Below are positions 37,801 through 44,709 of a stretch of DNA of 64,000 bases, in pieces; the stretch's first letter is position 1, and every line of letters begins with the position of its first letter. A program made the translations under genes and the position numbers. The stretch comes from Saprospiraceae bacterium (GTDB taxonomy: Bacteria > Bacteroidota > Bacteroidia > Chitinophagales > Saprospiraceae), in NCBI GenBank assembly GCA_041392805.1, contig JAWKLJ010000001.1, positions 310,001-374,000 of the forward strand. Direction: 5' to 3'. Below the pieces are notes generated by a model. The model was given only the letters and a program-made list of their open reading frames with translations, had not been told where the DNA came from and ran no database searches.

Positions 37801-38162
37801 ACGATGGGGGAACCTTCAGGGCCAAGCCATTGCCACAGTTGGCTCAACTCTCCAGCATCAATAAATTTGTGGTGGCAGACTTTGATGAGGATGGCAATCT
37901 GGACGTTGTATTAGCCGGCAACCTGTATAATTCTGAAGTAGAAACGCCTCGAAATGATGCTAGTTTTGGCCTATTCCTCCAAGGGAATGGAGCAGGGGAA
38001 TTCAGTGCTAAAACCATGCTGGAATCGGGCCTGAAAATTGTTGGAGATGTGCGCGGAATGGAGTTGATTTCTTGCAATGGAGCAAATCATATTTTAGTGG
38101 CTAAAAATGACGATAAGCTTCAACTAATTAAGGTAAACAAGCAAGCGAAAATGATTCAATAG
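34836..38162 (+). CDS. FG-GAP/VCBS repeat lipoprotein with ASPIC/UnbV domain
   Basis: A 1,108-aa surface or periplasmic lipoprotein; Cys17 in VVLASSC. Two FG-GAP propellers (about 50-470 and 600-1090) carry many Ca-binding loops such as DINNDGLED, DYDKDGDLD, DFNNDGLMD, DLDNDGDLD, DHDGDLD and DFDEDGNLD. Between them (about 515-595) is an ASPIC/UnbV domain with LPNGSKVTIYTPDG, VVRGYLSSVSPLLHFGLG and VTWSNGT. Relatives are often found beside SusCD pairs in Bacteroidota, where they are presumed glycan-binding; no catalytic role is established. The frame runs upstream to 34497 but through repeat DNA; the ATG at 34836 begins a lipoprotein signal peptide and is chosen. Confidence 0.9.
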   Translation: MKSYLYSFILVVLASSCEQKPTTPFSKLDAEATGVHFKNELTETHSYNYFTYPYMYLGGGVSVGDINNDGLEDLFFTGNMVDNKLYLNKGNLVFEDISQSAGITGDERWYSGTTFVDINQDGYLDIYCSVGGKNGPNNNVLYINNQDNTFTERAKEFGIDCDGISMHSTFFDYDKDGDLDLFVINYPPTSFTAPVEYYHYMLEHHEEKDSDKLYRNDNGHFTDVTVAAGLSTFGLSLGVVASDVNNDGYADIYISNDFNAPDFLFINNQDGTFTNQIQTCLQQTSFFGMGADIADFNNDGLMDIFQLDMSADDNFRSKANMSSMDPAAFYKAVELGLHHQNMQNSLQMNNGNAPGELPLFSNVARLAGVSSTDWSWGSLLADFDNDGWKDLFVTNGIRRDVNNKDFYGKHREFFKKMETDTNYKHKEEEVGLLKYLEELPSEKLSNYMFQNNRDLTFTNKAEDWGFDEKTFSNGVAYSDLDNDGDLDLIINNLEDVASIYRNNTTDNNYLTIDLKGNKKVLPNGSKVTIYTPDGMQVQEHNVVRGYLSSVSPLLHFGLGTTSKVDSILVTWSNGTTSKLNDIKANQRQTINYDESNAIKILASKNTSPKRFETVALPNPYEHQENPFNDFEVEVLLPHKNSTLGPALATGDLNGDGRTDYIVGGAVGQVSGVYLQNDQGGFEELVVPDLQEDKYYEDLGILIFDADQDGDQDFYIASGGNEFKPNSPGYEDRLYENMGDNTFRRNKTALPDIKASGLNISASDFDHDGDLDLFVGGRLIPKRYPYPADSYLLENVSTAGDIKFVNATEKVLPELKTLGLVTASSWIDFDNDGWEDLVLVGEWMPIKCYKNSNGTFEDVSDKLLDDTYSGWWFDIKKGDFDNDGDQDLIVGNLGKNYKYQAKPSAPFKVYLNDFDRNESPDIVLSYKKKDVEFPVRGRQCSSQQMPAIKVKFKDYNSFASATLNQIYTSKLLEESLSYEITSFASIYLENDGGTFRAKPLPQLAQLSSINKFVVADFDEDGNLDVVLAGNLYNSEVETPRNDASFGLFLQGNGAGEFSAKTMLESGLKIVGDVRGMELISCNGANHILVAKNDDKLQLIKVNKQAKMIQ

Positions 38163-38170
38163 TGCATCAA

Positions 38171-38259
38171 TTTTTTGAACCATATAAGGAATATAAGGTC
38201 ATTTAAGTTATTTCACTTCCCTTATGTATTCTTATATTTCTTATATGGTTCCCTAAAAA
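38171..38259. repeat. Post-stop AT-rich motif, inverted pair between convergent genes
   Basis: TTTTTTGAACCATATAAGG (from 38171) continues with ATATAAGGTC and ATTTAAG. The facing strand carries the same motif at 38216-38259 (GGGAACCATATAAG then AAATATAAG). The two arms can form a long AT-rich hairpin between the 3' ends of the FG-GAP gene and the opposing sulfatase, a good place for a bidirectional terminator. Confidence 0.6.
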
Positions 38260-38264
38260 AACTA

Positions 38265-38362
38265 CCTTCTCTGACAATTTTTGTGGTCAGTTTAAAACGA
38301 AGATCATAAGCGCGATGATCAAGGCTTTTAGCTGACTAGAACACAAAAATTGTCAGAGAACC
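38265..38362. mobile_element. MITE-like element, family A copy 1, with target duplication
   Basis: Terminal inverted repeats (TTCTCTGACAATTTTTGTG on both ends) enclose a 98-base element with no coding capacity. An 8-base direct repeat AAAAACTA flanks it at 38257-38264 and 38363-38370, as expected of a target-site duplication. The right duplication includes the stop codon of the minus-strand sulfatase (38368-38370). The right arm carries an extra TTCTA bulge before GTCAG; the copy at 44193-44333 has a bulge at the same place. Confidence 0.75.
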
Positions 38363-38367
38363 AAAAA

Positions 38368-39894
38368 CTACTGTGTCACCTGCTCCCACCCTTTACTTTT
38401 TAGCTCAAATTGCGAGCCAGCCAAATCAGGGTATTTTTTTCTCAAAGGTTCATATTCTGGATTTACCGCATACTTGCCCCATATGCCCAACATCAACTTT
38501 AAGCCCTCTTCATTTTCGGGATATTGCCCTTTGTCATCCGTTTCCTTTATCCATTGATCCAAAATAGCAGCATAGTGCTTCAAGGTTTCAGCATACGCTG
38601 GCTTTCCCGCAAGGTTATTTATTTCAAAAGGATCTTCTTTAAGGTTGTACAATTCTTCGGCTGGCCGTTCATCCAAAAAAAATCGATCCTGTATCGTATC
38701 CAATTTATGTTCTGCATGTAACTGTTTCATCACCTTTACAAATTCCACTTCGTCCACATCCATATAGGTTGGTTGGGTGTAGGGCCTGTCTGTCATAAAA
38801 TTGCGGATATATTTAAAGTCCCTGGATCGAACAGAACGGATGCGATCAATGGTAAAGTCACATCGGTCTCTGGTTGAAATGACATATTCCCTTTCCCTGT
38901 CGGATTCGCTAAAAAAATCTTTCCCTTCCATATAGGTTGGAATGGGAATGCCGGCCAAAGCAAGTGATGTAATCCCCAAATCAAGGCCACTGATGAGCCT
39001 ATCGCTAGAAGAACCAGCTTTCAATTTACTAGCATTGCTAAAATCCGCTATAATCAGTGGTACATGGAGCCCTCCATCATAAAGGAACTGCTTGTGCCGT
39101 GTCAAGCGCATGCCATGGTCAGAGAAAAAGAAGACAATGGTATTATCCAGCAAACCATTTTCGCTTAGATCCTTCATTATTTCCCCGACCTTTTCATCTG
39201 TTATCTGAATAGCATCTAGGTGATTGGCATACTCTTCAATAATCGCAGGGTGATTGGGTAAATAGGGCGGAAGTACAATCTTTGCCCTATCCACAGGCTT
39301 GCGAACGTTCTCCTTAAACTTGGAATTAAATATTTCCTTACCCCCAGCAAGTTGTATCTGTCCAAAGAATGGGGTTTTGTCTTTCAATTCTGCTATAGCC
39401 AAAAGGTCTCCTCTTTTGCCATAGAGGGGATGAGAAGAAACGCCCTGGTCATACAATGCCCTTCGATCATAACTGAAATTGTAATCATCTTTCCCATTAT
39501 TAAAGGTAAAATAGCCAGCCTGCTTAAATACTTCAGGGACCGTCTTCACATCATCAGGCAGGTATATGGCCGATGCGGCGGTGCGTGCACTATGATGATT
39601 GTGTAGCCCCAGGGTCGTTGACATCATGCCAGTAATAATACTTGAACGACTGGGGGAACAAACAGGGGCTGGCATATATACATTGGTAAATAAAACACCT
39701 TTTTTTGCCAATTCATCAATATGAGGGGTTGGGATAATGGTAGTCCCATAACACCCTAAAAGCGGAGCGGTATCTTCCAAATAAAGCCAGAGAATATTGG
39801 GCTTTTGCTCGGTTGCTGGTGCCTGCTGGCAAGCATAGATTAGGGAGATGGAAGCAAAGAGTAATAGGGTAATTCTTTTTTTTAAAAGATTCAT
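38368..39894 (-). CDS. S1-family sulfatase (S1_8-like) lipoprotein
   Basis: A 508-aa sulfatase lipoprotein, Cys22 in SLIYAC. The first metal motif is Glu40-Asp41 (LYLEDTAPLLGCYG) rather than Asp-Asp, as in the heparan N-sulfatase-like S1_8 group. The active-site motif is C79-S-P-S-R-S. FFFSDHGMRLTRHKQFLYDGG supplies later ligands. Desulfation of a glucosamine-containing or related unit is a guess from the group. Its stop codon lies inside the target duplication of a MITE-like element, which therefore forms its immediate 3' flank. Confidence 0.9.
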   Translation of the reverse strand: MNLLKKRITLLLFASISLIYACQQAPATEQKPNILWLYLEDTAPLLGCYGTTIIPTPHIDELAKKGVLFTNVYMPAPVCSPSRSSIITGMMSTTLGLHNHHSARTAASAIYLPDDVKTVPEVFKQAGYFTFNNGKDDYNFSYDRRALYDQGVSSHPLYGKRGDLLAIAELKDKTPFFGQIQLAGGKEIFNSKFKENVRKPVDRAKIVLPPYLPNHPAIIEEYANHLDAIQITDEKVGEIMKDLSENGLLDNTIVFFFSDHGMRLTRHKQFLYDGGLHVPLIIADFSNASKLKAGSSSDRLISGLDLGITSLALAGIPIPTYMEGKDFFSESDREREYVISTRDRCDFTIDRIRSVRSRDFKYIRNFMTDRPYTQPTYMDVDEVEFVKVMKQLHAEHKLDTIQDRFFLDERPAEELYNLKEDPFEINNLAGKPAYAETLKHYAAILDQWIKETDDKGQYPENEEGLKLMLGIWGKYAVNPEYEPLRKKYPDLAGSQFELKSKGWEQVTQ

Positions 39895-40019
39895 GATTCA
39901 GTATTTGTAGTAATTCAATGGAGGGAAGGGTGTTTTTTTTATACGTTGCGTACCCTGCTCCTCCGCGTAACTCACCTCTGTTTTTTTAGCGACACAGAGA
40001 GGTCCACATCTCGCTTAAA

Positions 40020-41504
40020 TCACTCACTCTTATTCCATTGCCTCGCCTGCTGGGCATTAAAATAATCATTCGCCCCCTCCGCAGAAGCGGCACTCCAATC
40101 TCGGTTAAAGGTAGGAAATTGCGCTTTTAATTGCTCCTTAATCGCTTGATAATGCTGTTGACCAGACTGATTAGTCCACTCGTTCTGATCAGCTTGATGA
40201 TCGTAAAATTCCTCCGTGCCATCTTCAAAAAGAATATAACGATAATCCTCCGTTCGAAGGGCGTGGTTGCCCCATCCATAGGTCGTCAAGGCAGCATGGT
40301 CCCAATCTTGCACCGGATTTCTTAGCAGCGCTTGGATGCTTTTGCCTTCATTGCGAGCATTGGCTGGCAGGCCACAGAGGTCCAGCAGGGTCGGATATAA
40401 ATCTAGCAATTCTACCGGCCTGGAGCAAGTCTGGTTTTTCGGCAAGCCAGGGCCCGCGATGATGAGCGGAACTTTGGAAGCTTCTTCCCAGAGCGAGTGT
40501 TTGGCAAAGCGATTTTTCTCTCCCAAGTGGTATCCATGATCTGACCATAAGACCACGATGGTATTATCGGCATAAGGACTCGCTTCCAAAGCATTCAGGA
40601 CTTCTCCAACGTAGTGGTCGACAAAAGAAATGCAGGCTAGGTAAGCTTGTACGATAGCTTTCCATTCTCCCGTCTCCTTTGCCCACTCGGTCGTTGGCAT
40701 CATTGGCATATCATGCACCCTATGGGAAATTTCGGGAATATCATCCTGGTCGCCCGGCAAATAAGGTGGCAACTGGATACTATCCAAGGGATGCAGGTCA
40801 AACCACTTTTGCGGAGCATAAAAAGGTACATGGGGGCGGATAAACCCAGTCGCTAAAAAGAAAGGGCGATCGTGAGCTTGTTGCAACCGTTCAATGGCCC
40901 ATTTTGCGGTTCCGTAATCAACCATTTCCTCGTCCGTTTCAGGGTAAGCCCCCCAGTCCGTCTGGGTTCCTCCCGGTTTATCAAACCAGGCCGGGTCGTA
41001 CTTGAAGCGCTGCTTTGGCTTCGGGCCAAAGCCACCTTGGCGGCCCCCCGCCTCCTCAAAAACGCCTTCCGGAGCAAACTGGTGAAAGAGCTTGCCCTTC
41101 CCCATGGTTTTATACCCCTGCTGACCAAAATATTGAGGAAGAAAAACGATATCCGCCAGGGAAGTATCTGCCAACCTGATTTTTTCATCATTGATTTGAC
41201 CATATATCCCCGTCGTAGAAGGGCGTAACCCCGTCATGATGCTCGCCCGTGAGGGGCCACAAATCGGCGCCTGGCAATGGGCATTCAGGAATAAAGTCCC
41301 CCTGGCTGCCAATCGATCTATATTTGGCGTTTTGGCATTGGGGTGCCCCTTCATGCAACCCAGCCAGTCATTGAGGTCGTCAATGGCAATGAATAGGACA
41401 TTGGGCTTTTCCGGGACTTGTGTTGCCTTGTTTTCTTTATCTCCTCCAGTACACTGACAGCAAAGAAAAACAAACAACAATAGATATATCGTTCTCATTA
41501 TCAT
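40020..41504 (-). CDS. S1-family sulfatase, iduronate-2-sulfatase-like (S1_7 type)
   Basis: A 494-aa sulfatase with a lipoprotein-like signal (FVFLCCQC). Metal ligands are in IAIDDLNDW (Asp42-Asp43), the active-site motif is C82-G-P-S-R-A, and LWSDHGYHLGEKNRFAKHSLW supplies later ligands. It shares the DDxNDW, TPNIDRLAARG and MGKGKLFH features of the iduronate-2-sulfatase group with the sulfatase at 20261, but is shorter and clearly distinct. Members act on 2-O-sulfated uronates and some marine glycans. ATGs at 41504 and 41498 are both plausible starts. GH92 lies upstream of its transcript direction across a 250-base gap holding a repeat. Confidence 0.92.
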   Translation of the reverse strand: MIMRTIYLLLFVFLCCQCTGGDKENKATQVPEKPNVLFIAIDDLNDWLGCMKGHPNAKTPNIDRLAARGTLFLNAHCQAPICGPSRASIMTGLRPSTTGIYGQINDEKIRLADTSLADIVFLPQYFGQQGYKTMGKGKLFHQFAPEGVFEEAGGRQGGFGPKPKQRFKYDPAWFDKPGGTQTDWGAYPETDEEMVDYGTAKWAIERLQQAHDRPFFLATGFIRPHVPFYAPQKWFDLHPLDSIQLPPYLPGDQDDIPEISHRVHDMPMMPTTEWAKETGEWKAIVQAYLACISFVDHYVGEVLNALEASPYADNTIVVLWSDHGYHLGEKNRFAKHSLWEEASKVPLIIAGPGLPKNQTCSRPVELLDLYPTLLDLCGLPANARNEGKSIQALLRNPVQDWDHAALTTYGWGNHALRTEDYRYILFEDGTEEFYDHQADQNEWTNQSGQQHYQAIKEQLKAQFPTFNRDWSAASAEGANDYFNAQQARQWNKSE

Positions 41505-41600
41505 GTAATTACATTATAACTTAACTAAAAGAAATCTCATTGGAAATGCCATATCCTTAACCAAAACCCCTTTAGGGATTTCCTATTAGGCGCAAAAAGG

Positions 41601-41628
41601 CCCCAGCATGCCGTTAGGTATGCCATAT
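41601..41628. repeat. 28-bp dispersed repeat, copy 2
   Basis: Identical over 28 bases to 24147-24174, with the same GCATGCCGTTAGGTATGC core. It lies in the gap between the GH92 and sulfatase genes. Confidence 0.65.
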
Positions 41629-41754
41629 TCCCAAACAAAGCAGCCGTATTAAGGTTAGCACAAATACCTACCACAAAACCTATCGCTTTGGGGCGGCACA
41701 CATTTCCCATCTTTTAACACCCTTTCCACCGCTTGGCCATCGGCTGCCAAACCA

Positions 41755-44163
41755 TCACTCCCCTGCCCCACTCATCGCAGGCGGTGCTGCGCCTCCTTCA
41801 CTCCCCCACCCCTTATTTGGTGCCGAACCTAGCTGCAGGATCAAGGTGCCGCCATCCACCAGGTCCTTATGGTAAAACCAAGGTTTGCGCAAAGTTTGTC
41901 CATCAAGTGTGGCATCTTGAATATACAGGTTTTCCGCAGAAAGTTGCTTGGTTTCGATGGTGAATTGGCCGCCGGGGTAAAAATCGGGATCTAAATGGAT
42001 TTTTATCTTATCAAAAATGGGACTTGCTATTTCATAAACAGGCTCCAACCCCGTGCCTCCTCGCATCGAGAATAAACCCATTTTCATCAAAACCGCCAAG
42101 GCCCCCATTAAACCCTGGTCCTCATCCCCCGAATACCCGCTTTGGGGTGAAATGCCACTGTAAACGGTCTCTACAATTTGTCTATTCCAATATTGGGTCA
42201 GCCAGGGTGCGCCTGCATGATTAAAAAGGTAGGCCATTTGCATAGAGGGTTGATTACCATAATTGATATAAGTACTTCGATTTTTACGGGTCTGTTCTTT
42301 GTCTGCTACCTTTAAGGCAACAAATTGGTGAGGAACCCCAGATTCAAAGGAGCTATTTAGTTTGTTAATAAAGGCTTCCCTTCCGCCCATCAGCTGGATG
42401 AGGCCTTGGACATCATGCGGCACCCACCAAGTAAATTGGGCAGCGGTTCCTTCTACCCAACCCTGCTCGTAGGCGGTTAGCTTGACAGGCTCGACCCAAT
42501 CGCCATTGACGTCTTTCACCCACATCCACCCCAGCGCCTCGTTCCAAATATTTTTATAGTTATGGGCCCTTTTCATTAACACCTCGTAATCTGCTGTTTT
42601 GCCCAGCGCCTTGGCCAACTGCGCCAGGGTCCAGTCCTGGTAGGCATATTCCAGGGTTTGGCCGGAGCCATCTTCGTGGCCACCACGCTTGGGTGTGGGT
42701 AGTGGATGCGGGATGTAGCCCCTTTCTTCGTAGAAATTCATGCCGCCACCTGTCCAGGTCTGGTGCTCGTAGCCCGACTTGGCCATGAGGCCGTTTTGGG
42801 AGTGATTTTTACGCATCCCCTCATAAGCTTTTTCGATATCGAAACCGCGAATGCCCTTCATATAGGCACTTACGATAAATGGCGTAGAAGAGGCTCCCGT
42901 CATCACATAGGTATAATTGCCACCGGAGGGGCCACGTGGGATGAGGCCGCCATCTTCATACATCAACAGCATGGAGTTGACAAATTCCTCGGCTACCTTG
43001 GGATACACCAGGTGCCAAAGCGTATTCAGCGTCCATTGCGCACCCCAGAAACTATCGGAATTATAATGGTTAAATTTCGGTTTGCCCCTTTCATCCAAGG
43101 GGATTTGGCCAATCCTCCGTTCCGGCCCAGTCATATCACAATATTTGCCATCTACATCATTCAGGATTCGACGGCCCTGCAAGGCATGCCAAAGGTCAGT
43201 ATAAAATCGCCTTTGTTCCGTTTCTGTCCCCCCTTCTATTTCAATTTTACCCAGCCACTCATTCCAATCCAACCTAGCATCCACCACCGTTTTATCAAAA
43301 TCCCAATGCGGCAATTCTGTTTCCATATTTAACCTAGCCTGGGCAGCACTGACGTAGGAAATTCCGACCTTCATCAAACGCTGCTCCTGGTCTTTAGTGG
43401 CAAAACGAACGAAGGCACCTGTGCCCGCGCCCTTTATTTCCTCCACACCTGCCAATATTTGCCCATCCTTCCAGGCACCAAAGGCCTCAAAAGCTTGATC
43501 AAACTGCATGACATAAAAAACATAGGTCGCCTTGGGTCTCCTGCTCGTGGCGGCCATCAAAGCATAACCTTCAATTTCTTTATCACTTACTTTTTTAGCA
43601 TATCCCTCCTGGGTATCGCTGGGTCCTAAAACCGTAGAAAAATCGACATGGATATGACTTTCCGCAGCTGCTGGAAAGGTATACCTATGAAATCCAACCC
43701 TGGTGGTCGAGGTCAACTCAGCTTCGATCTGGTAGTCATCCAAAAAAACTTTATGGTATCCTGCTTTTACCTCTTCTTTTTCATGGGTGTAATGCGACCC
43801 ATATTGATTAGGTCCGAGGTGCCCTTTAAATGGCCCGGTCGTCGGCAACACAGGAATGCCCGACAATTGCCAGGCGTGAATGTGGCTAAAGCAGCGAATG
43901 GTATCTTCATTATACCGATATCCGGAATTCCAAGCACCGTCGATTCCCATATCCGGACTAAGGTTCACCATCCCAAAGGGCCTGGTGGCCGAATTAAAAA
44001 AGAACCAACGAGAGTTTGCGGCATCGACGAGTGGCGCTACCAGGTCTACGGGTGCTTTTCCCATACTTAGTGCCTCCTGCGCCGCTTTGGGGTTTTGGCA
44101 GGCAATAAGGAAAAGGAAGGAACAAAAAAGGGTTCCTAGAAAGGTCTTGTTGTGGTTTTTCAT
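41755..44163 (-). CDS. GH92-family glycosidase lipoprotein lacking the usual catalytic Glu
   Basis: An 802-aa lipoprotein, Cys22 in FLIAC. The N-terminal beta-sandwich has RPFGMVNLSPD and the (alpha/alpha)6 barrel has FWGAQWTLNTLWHLVYP, TWWVPHDVQGL and SGYSGDEDQG, all typical of GH92, a family of Ca-dependent inverting exo-alpha-mannosidases. The proposed catalytic bases Asp680 and Asp682 are present. The position of the general acid, normally Glu in a GNEP motif, is Gln638 (YGNQPSM), confirmed at codon CAA. Known GH92 enzymes with Gln here act on mannose-phosphate diesters, whose leaving group needs no acid. It may act on a substrate with a good or charged leaving group. A MITE-like element lies just upstream of its start. 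Confidence 0.9.
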   Translation of the reverse strand: MKNHNKTFLGTLFCSFLFLIACQNPKAAQEALSMGKAPVDLVAPLVDAANSRWFFFNSATRPFGMVNLSPDMGIDGAWNSGYRYNEDTIRCFSHIHAWQLSGIPVLPTTGPFKGHLGPNQYGSHYTHEKEEVKAGYHKVFLDDYQIEAELTSTTRVGFHRYTFPAAAESHIHVDFSTVLGPSDTQEGYAKKVSDKEIEGYALMAATSRRPKATYVFYVMQFDQAFEAFGAWKDGQILAGVEEIKGAGTGAFVRFATKDQEQRLMKVGISYVSAAQARLNMETELPHWDFDKTVVDARLDWNEWLGKIEIEGGTETEQRRFYTDLWHALQGRRILNDVDGKYCDMTGPERRIGQIPLDERGKPKFNHYNSDSFWGAQWTLNTLWHLVYPKVAEEFVNSMLLMYEDGGLIPRGPSGGNYTYVMTGASSTPFIVSAYMKGIRGFDIEKAYEGMRKNHSQNGLMAKSGYEHQTWTGGGMNFYEERGYIPHPLPTPKRGGHEDGSGQTLEYAYQDWTLAQLAKALGKTADYEVLMKRAHNYKNIWNEALGWMWVKDVNGDWVEPVKLTAYEQGWVEGTAAQFTWWVPHDVQGLIQLMGGREAFINKLNSSFESGVPHQFVALKVADKEQTRKNRSTYINYGNQPSMQMAYLFNHAGAPWLTQYWNRQIVETVYSGISPQSGYSGDEDQGLMGALAVLMKMGLFSMRGGTGLEPVYEIASPIFDKIKIHLDPDFYPGGQFTIETKQLSAENLYIQDATLDGQTLRKPWFYHKDLVDGGTLILQLGSAPNKGWGSEGGAAPPAMSGAGE

Positions 44164-44192
44164 TTTATTCGTTGCAACCTATGTGATAATGA

Positions 44193-44333
44193 CCTTCTCA
44201 GACAATTTTTGTGGTCAAGTGAAAGTGAAAGACTAAAGCGACCATCCGCGTGCGCCGAAGCTTTAGCGGAGGAGCAAGGAAGCTGTGTCTTTTGCTTTCA
44301 CTTGACTCCAGAGCACATAAATTGTCTGAGAAC
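44193..44333. mobile_element. MITE-like element, family A copy 2, upstream of GH92
   Basis: Terminal inverted repeats (TTCTCAGACAATTT at the left, complement at the right) enclose about 141 noncoding bases. TGATAAT direct repeats flank it at 44184-44190 and 44334-44340. As in copy 1, the right arm has an extra bulge (CTCTGGA) between TGTG and GTCAAG. The inner arms extend to GTGAAAGTGAAAGAC. It is 30 bases before the GH92 start codon, so it may supply or disrupt its promoter. Confidence 0.75.
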
Positions 44334-44480
44334 TGATAATAATATAAAAGTACACAGCCTTCTTTTCCTTAAAGAGGCAGAATGTAACCTTTATATAGGT
44401 GGCCGTAACAAATACAGAAGAAGTGTAATAGCTTGTCTAAGAAATATATGGACAAATGAAGGCGTGCTGAACCCAACTTA

Positions 44481-44666
44481 GAGCATGTTTGGAGGTCGCT
44501 TTTGGAGGCAAAAAGTGTCAATTTTTCGCTGACTGGGATGGCTTGATACAGTGTATCAACAGTGCCTTTTTGAAGTTCATACCCTCCGGTACGGACGAAA
44601 AAAGTAACGAAGTATCAGCGAAAAAGGGATAGTTTTAGGCCCAAAGGGTGACCTTCAAACATGCTC
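44481..44666. mobile_element. MITE-like element, family B
   Basis: A 186-base noncoding element with imperfect terminal inverted repeats of about 55 bases: GAGCATGTTTGGAGGTC at the left against GAGCATGTTTGAAGGTC read from the right, both reaching a TTTTTCGCTGA step. TTA is found directly on both sides, a possible 3-base target duplication. A solitary end of the same type is near 26857. The gap 44164-44709 holds this element, family A copy 2, and no gene. Confidence 0.65.
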
Positions 44667-44667
44667 T

Positions 44668-44702
44668 TATATGACCTTATATGCCTTATATGGTTCAAAA
44701 TC
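44668..44702 (-). repeat. Post-stop AT-rich motif, copy after the PorP/SprF gene
   Basis: On the minus strand TTTTGAACCATATAAGG is followed by CATATAAGGTC and ATATAAG. It starts about 8-12 bases after the stop of the gene at 44710-45711 and reads in the same sense. The MITE-like element B abuts its far end. Confidence 0.6.
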
Positions 44703-44709
44703 ACCTTAT

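Noticed and set aside
42706..43332. 208-codon + strand open frame
   Set aside because: Antisense to the GH92 gene, with no start region and no recognisable family.
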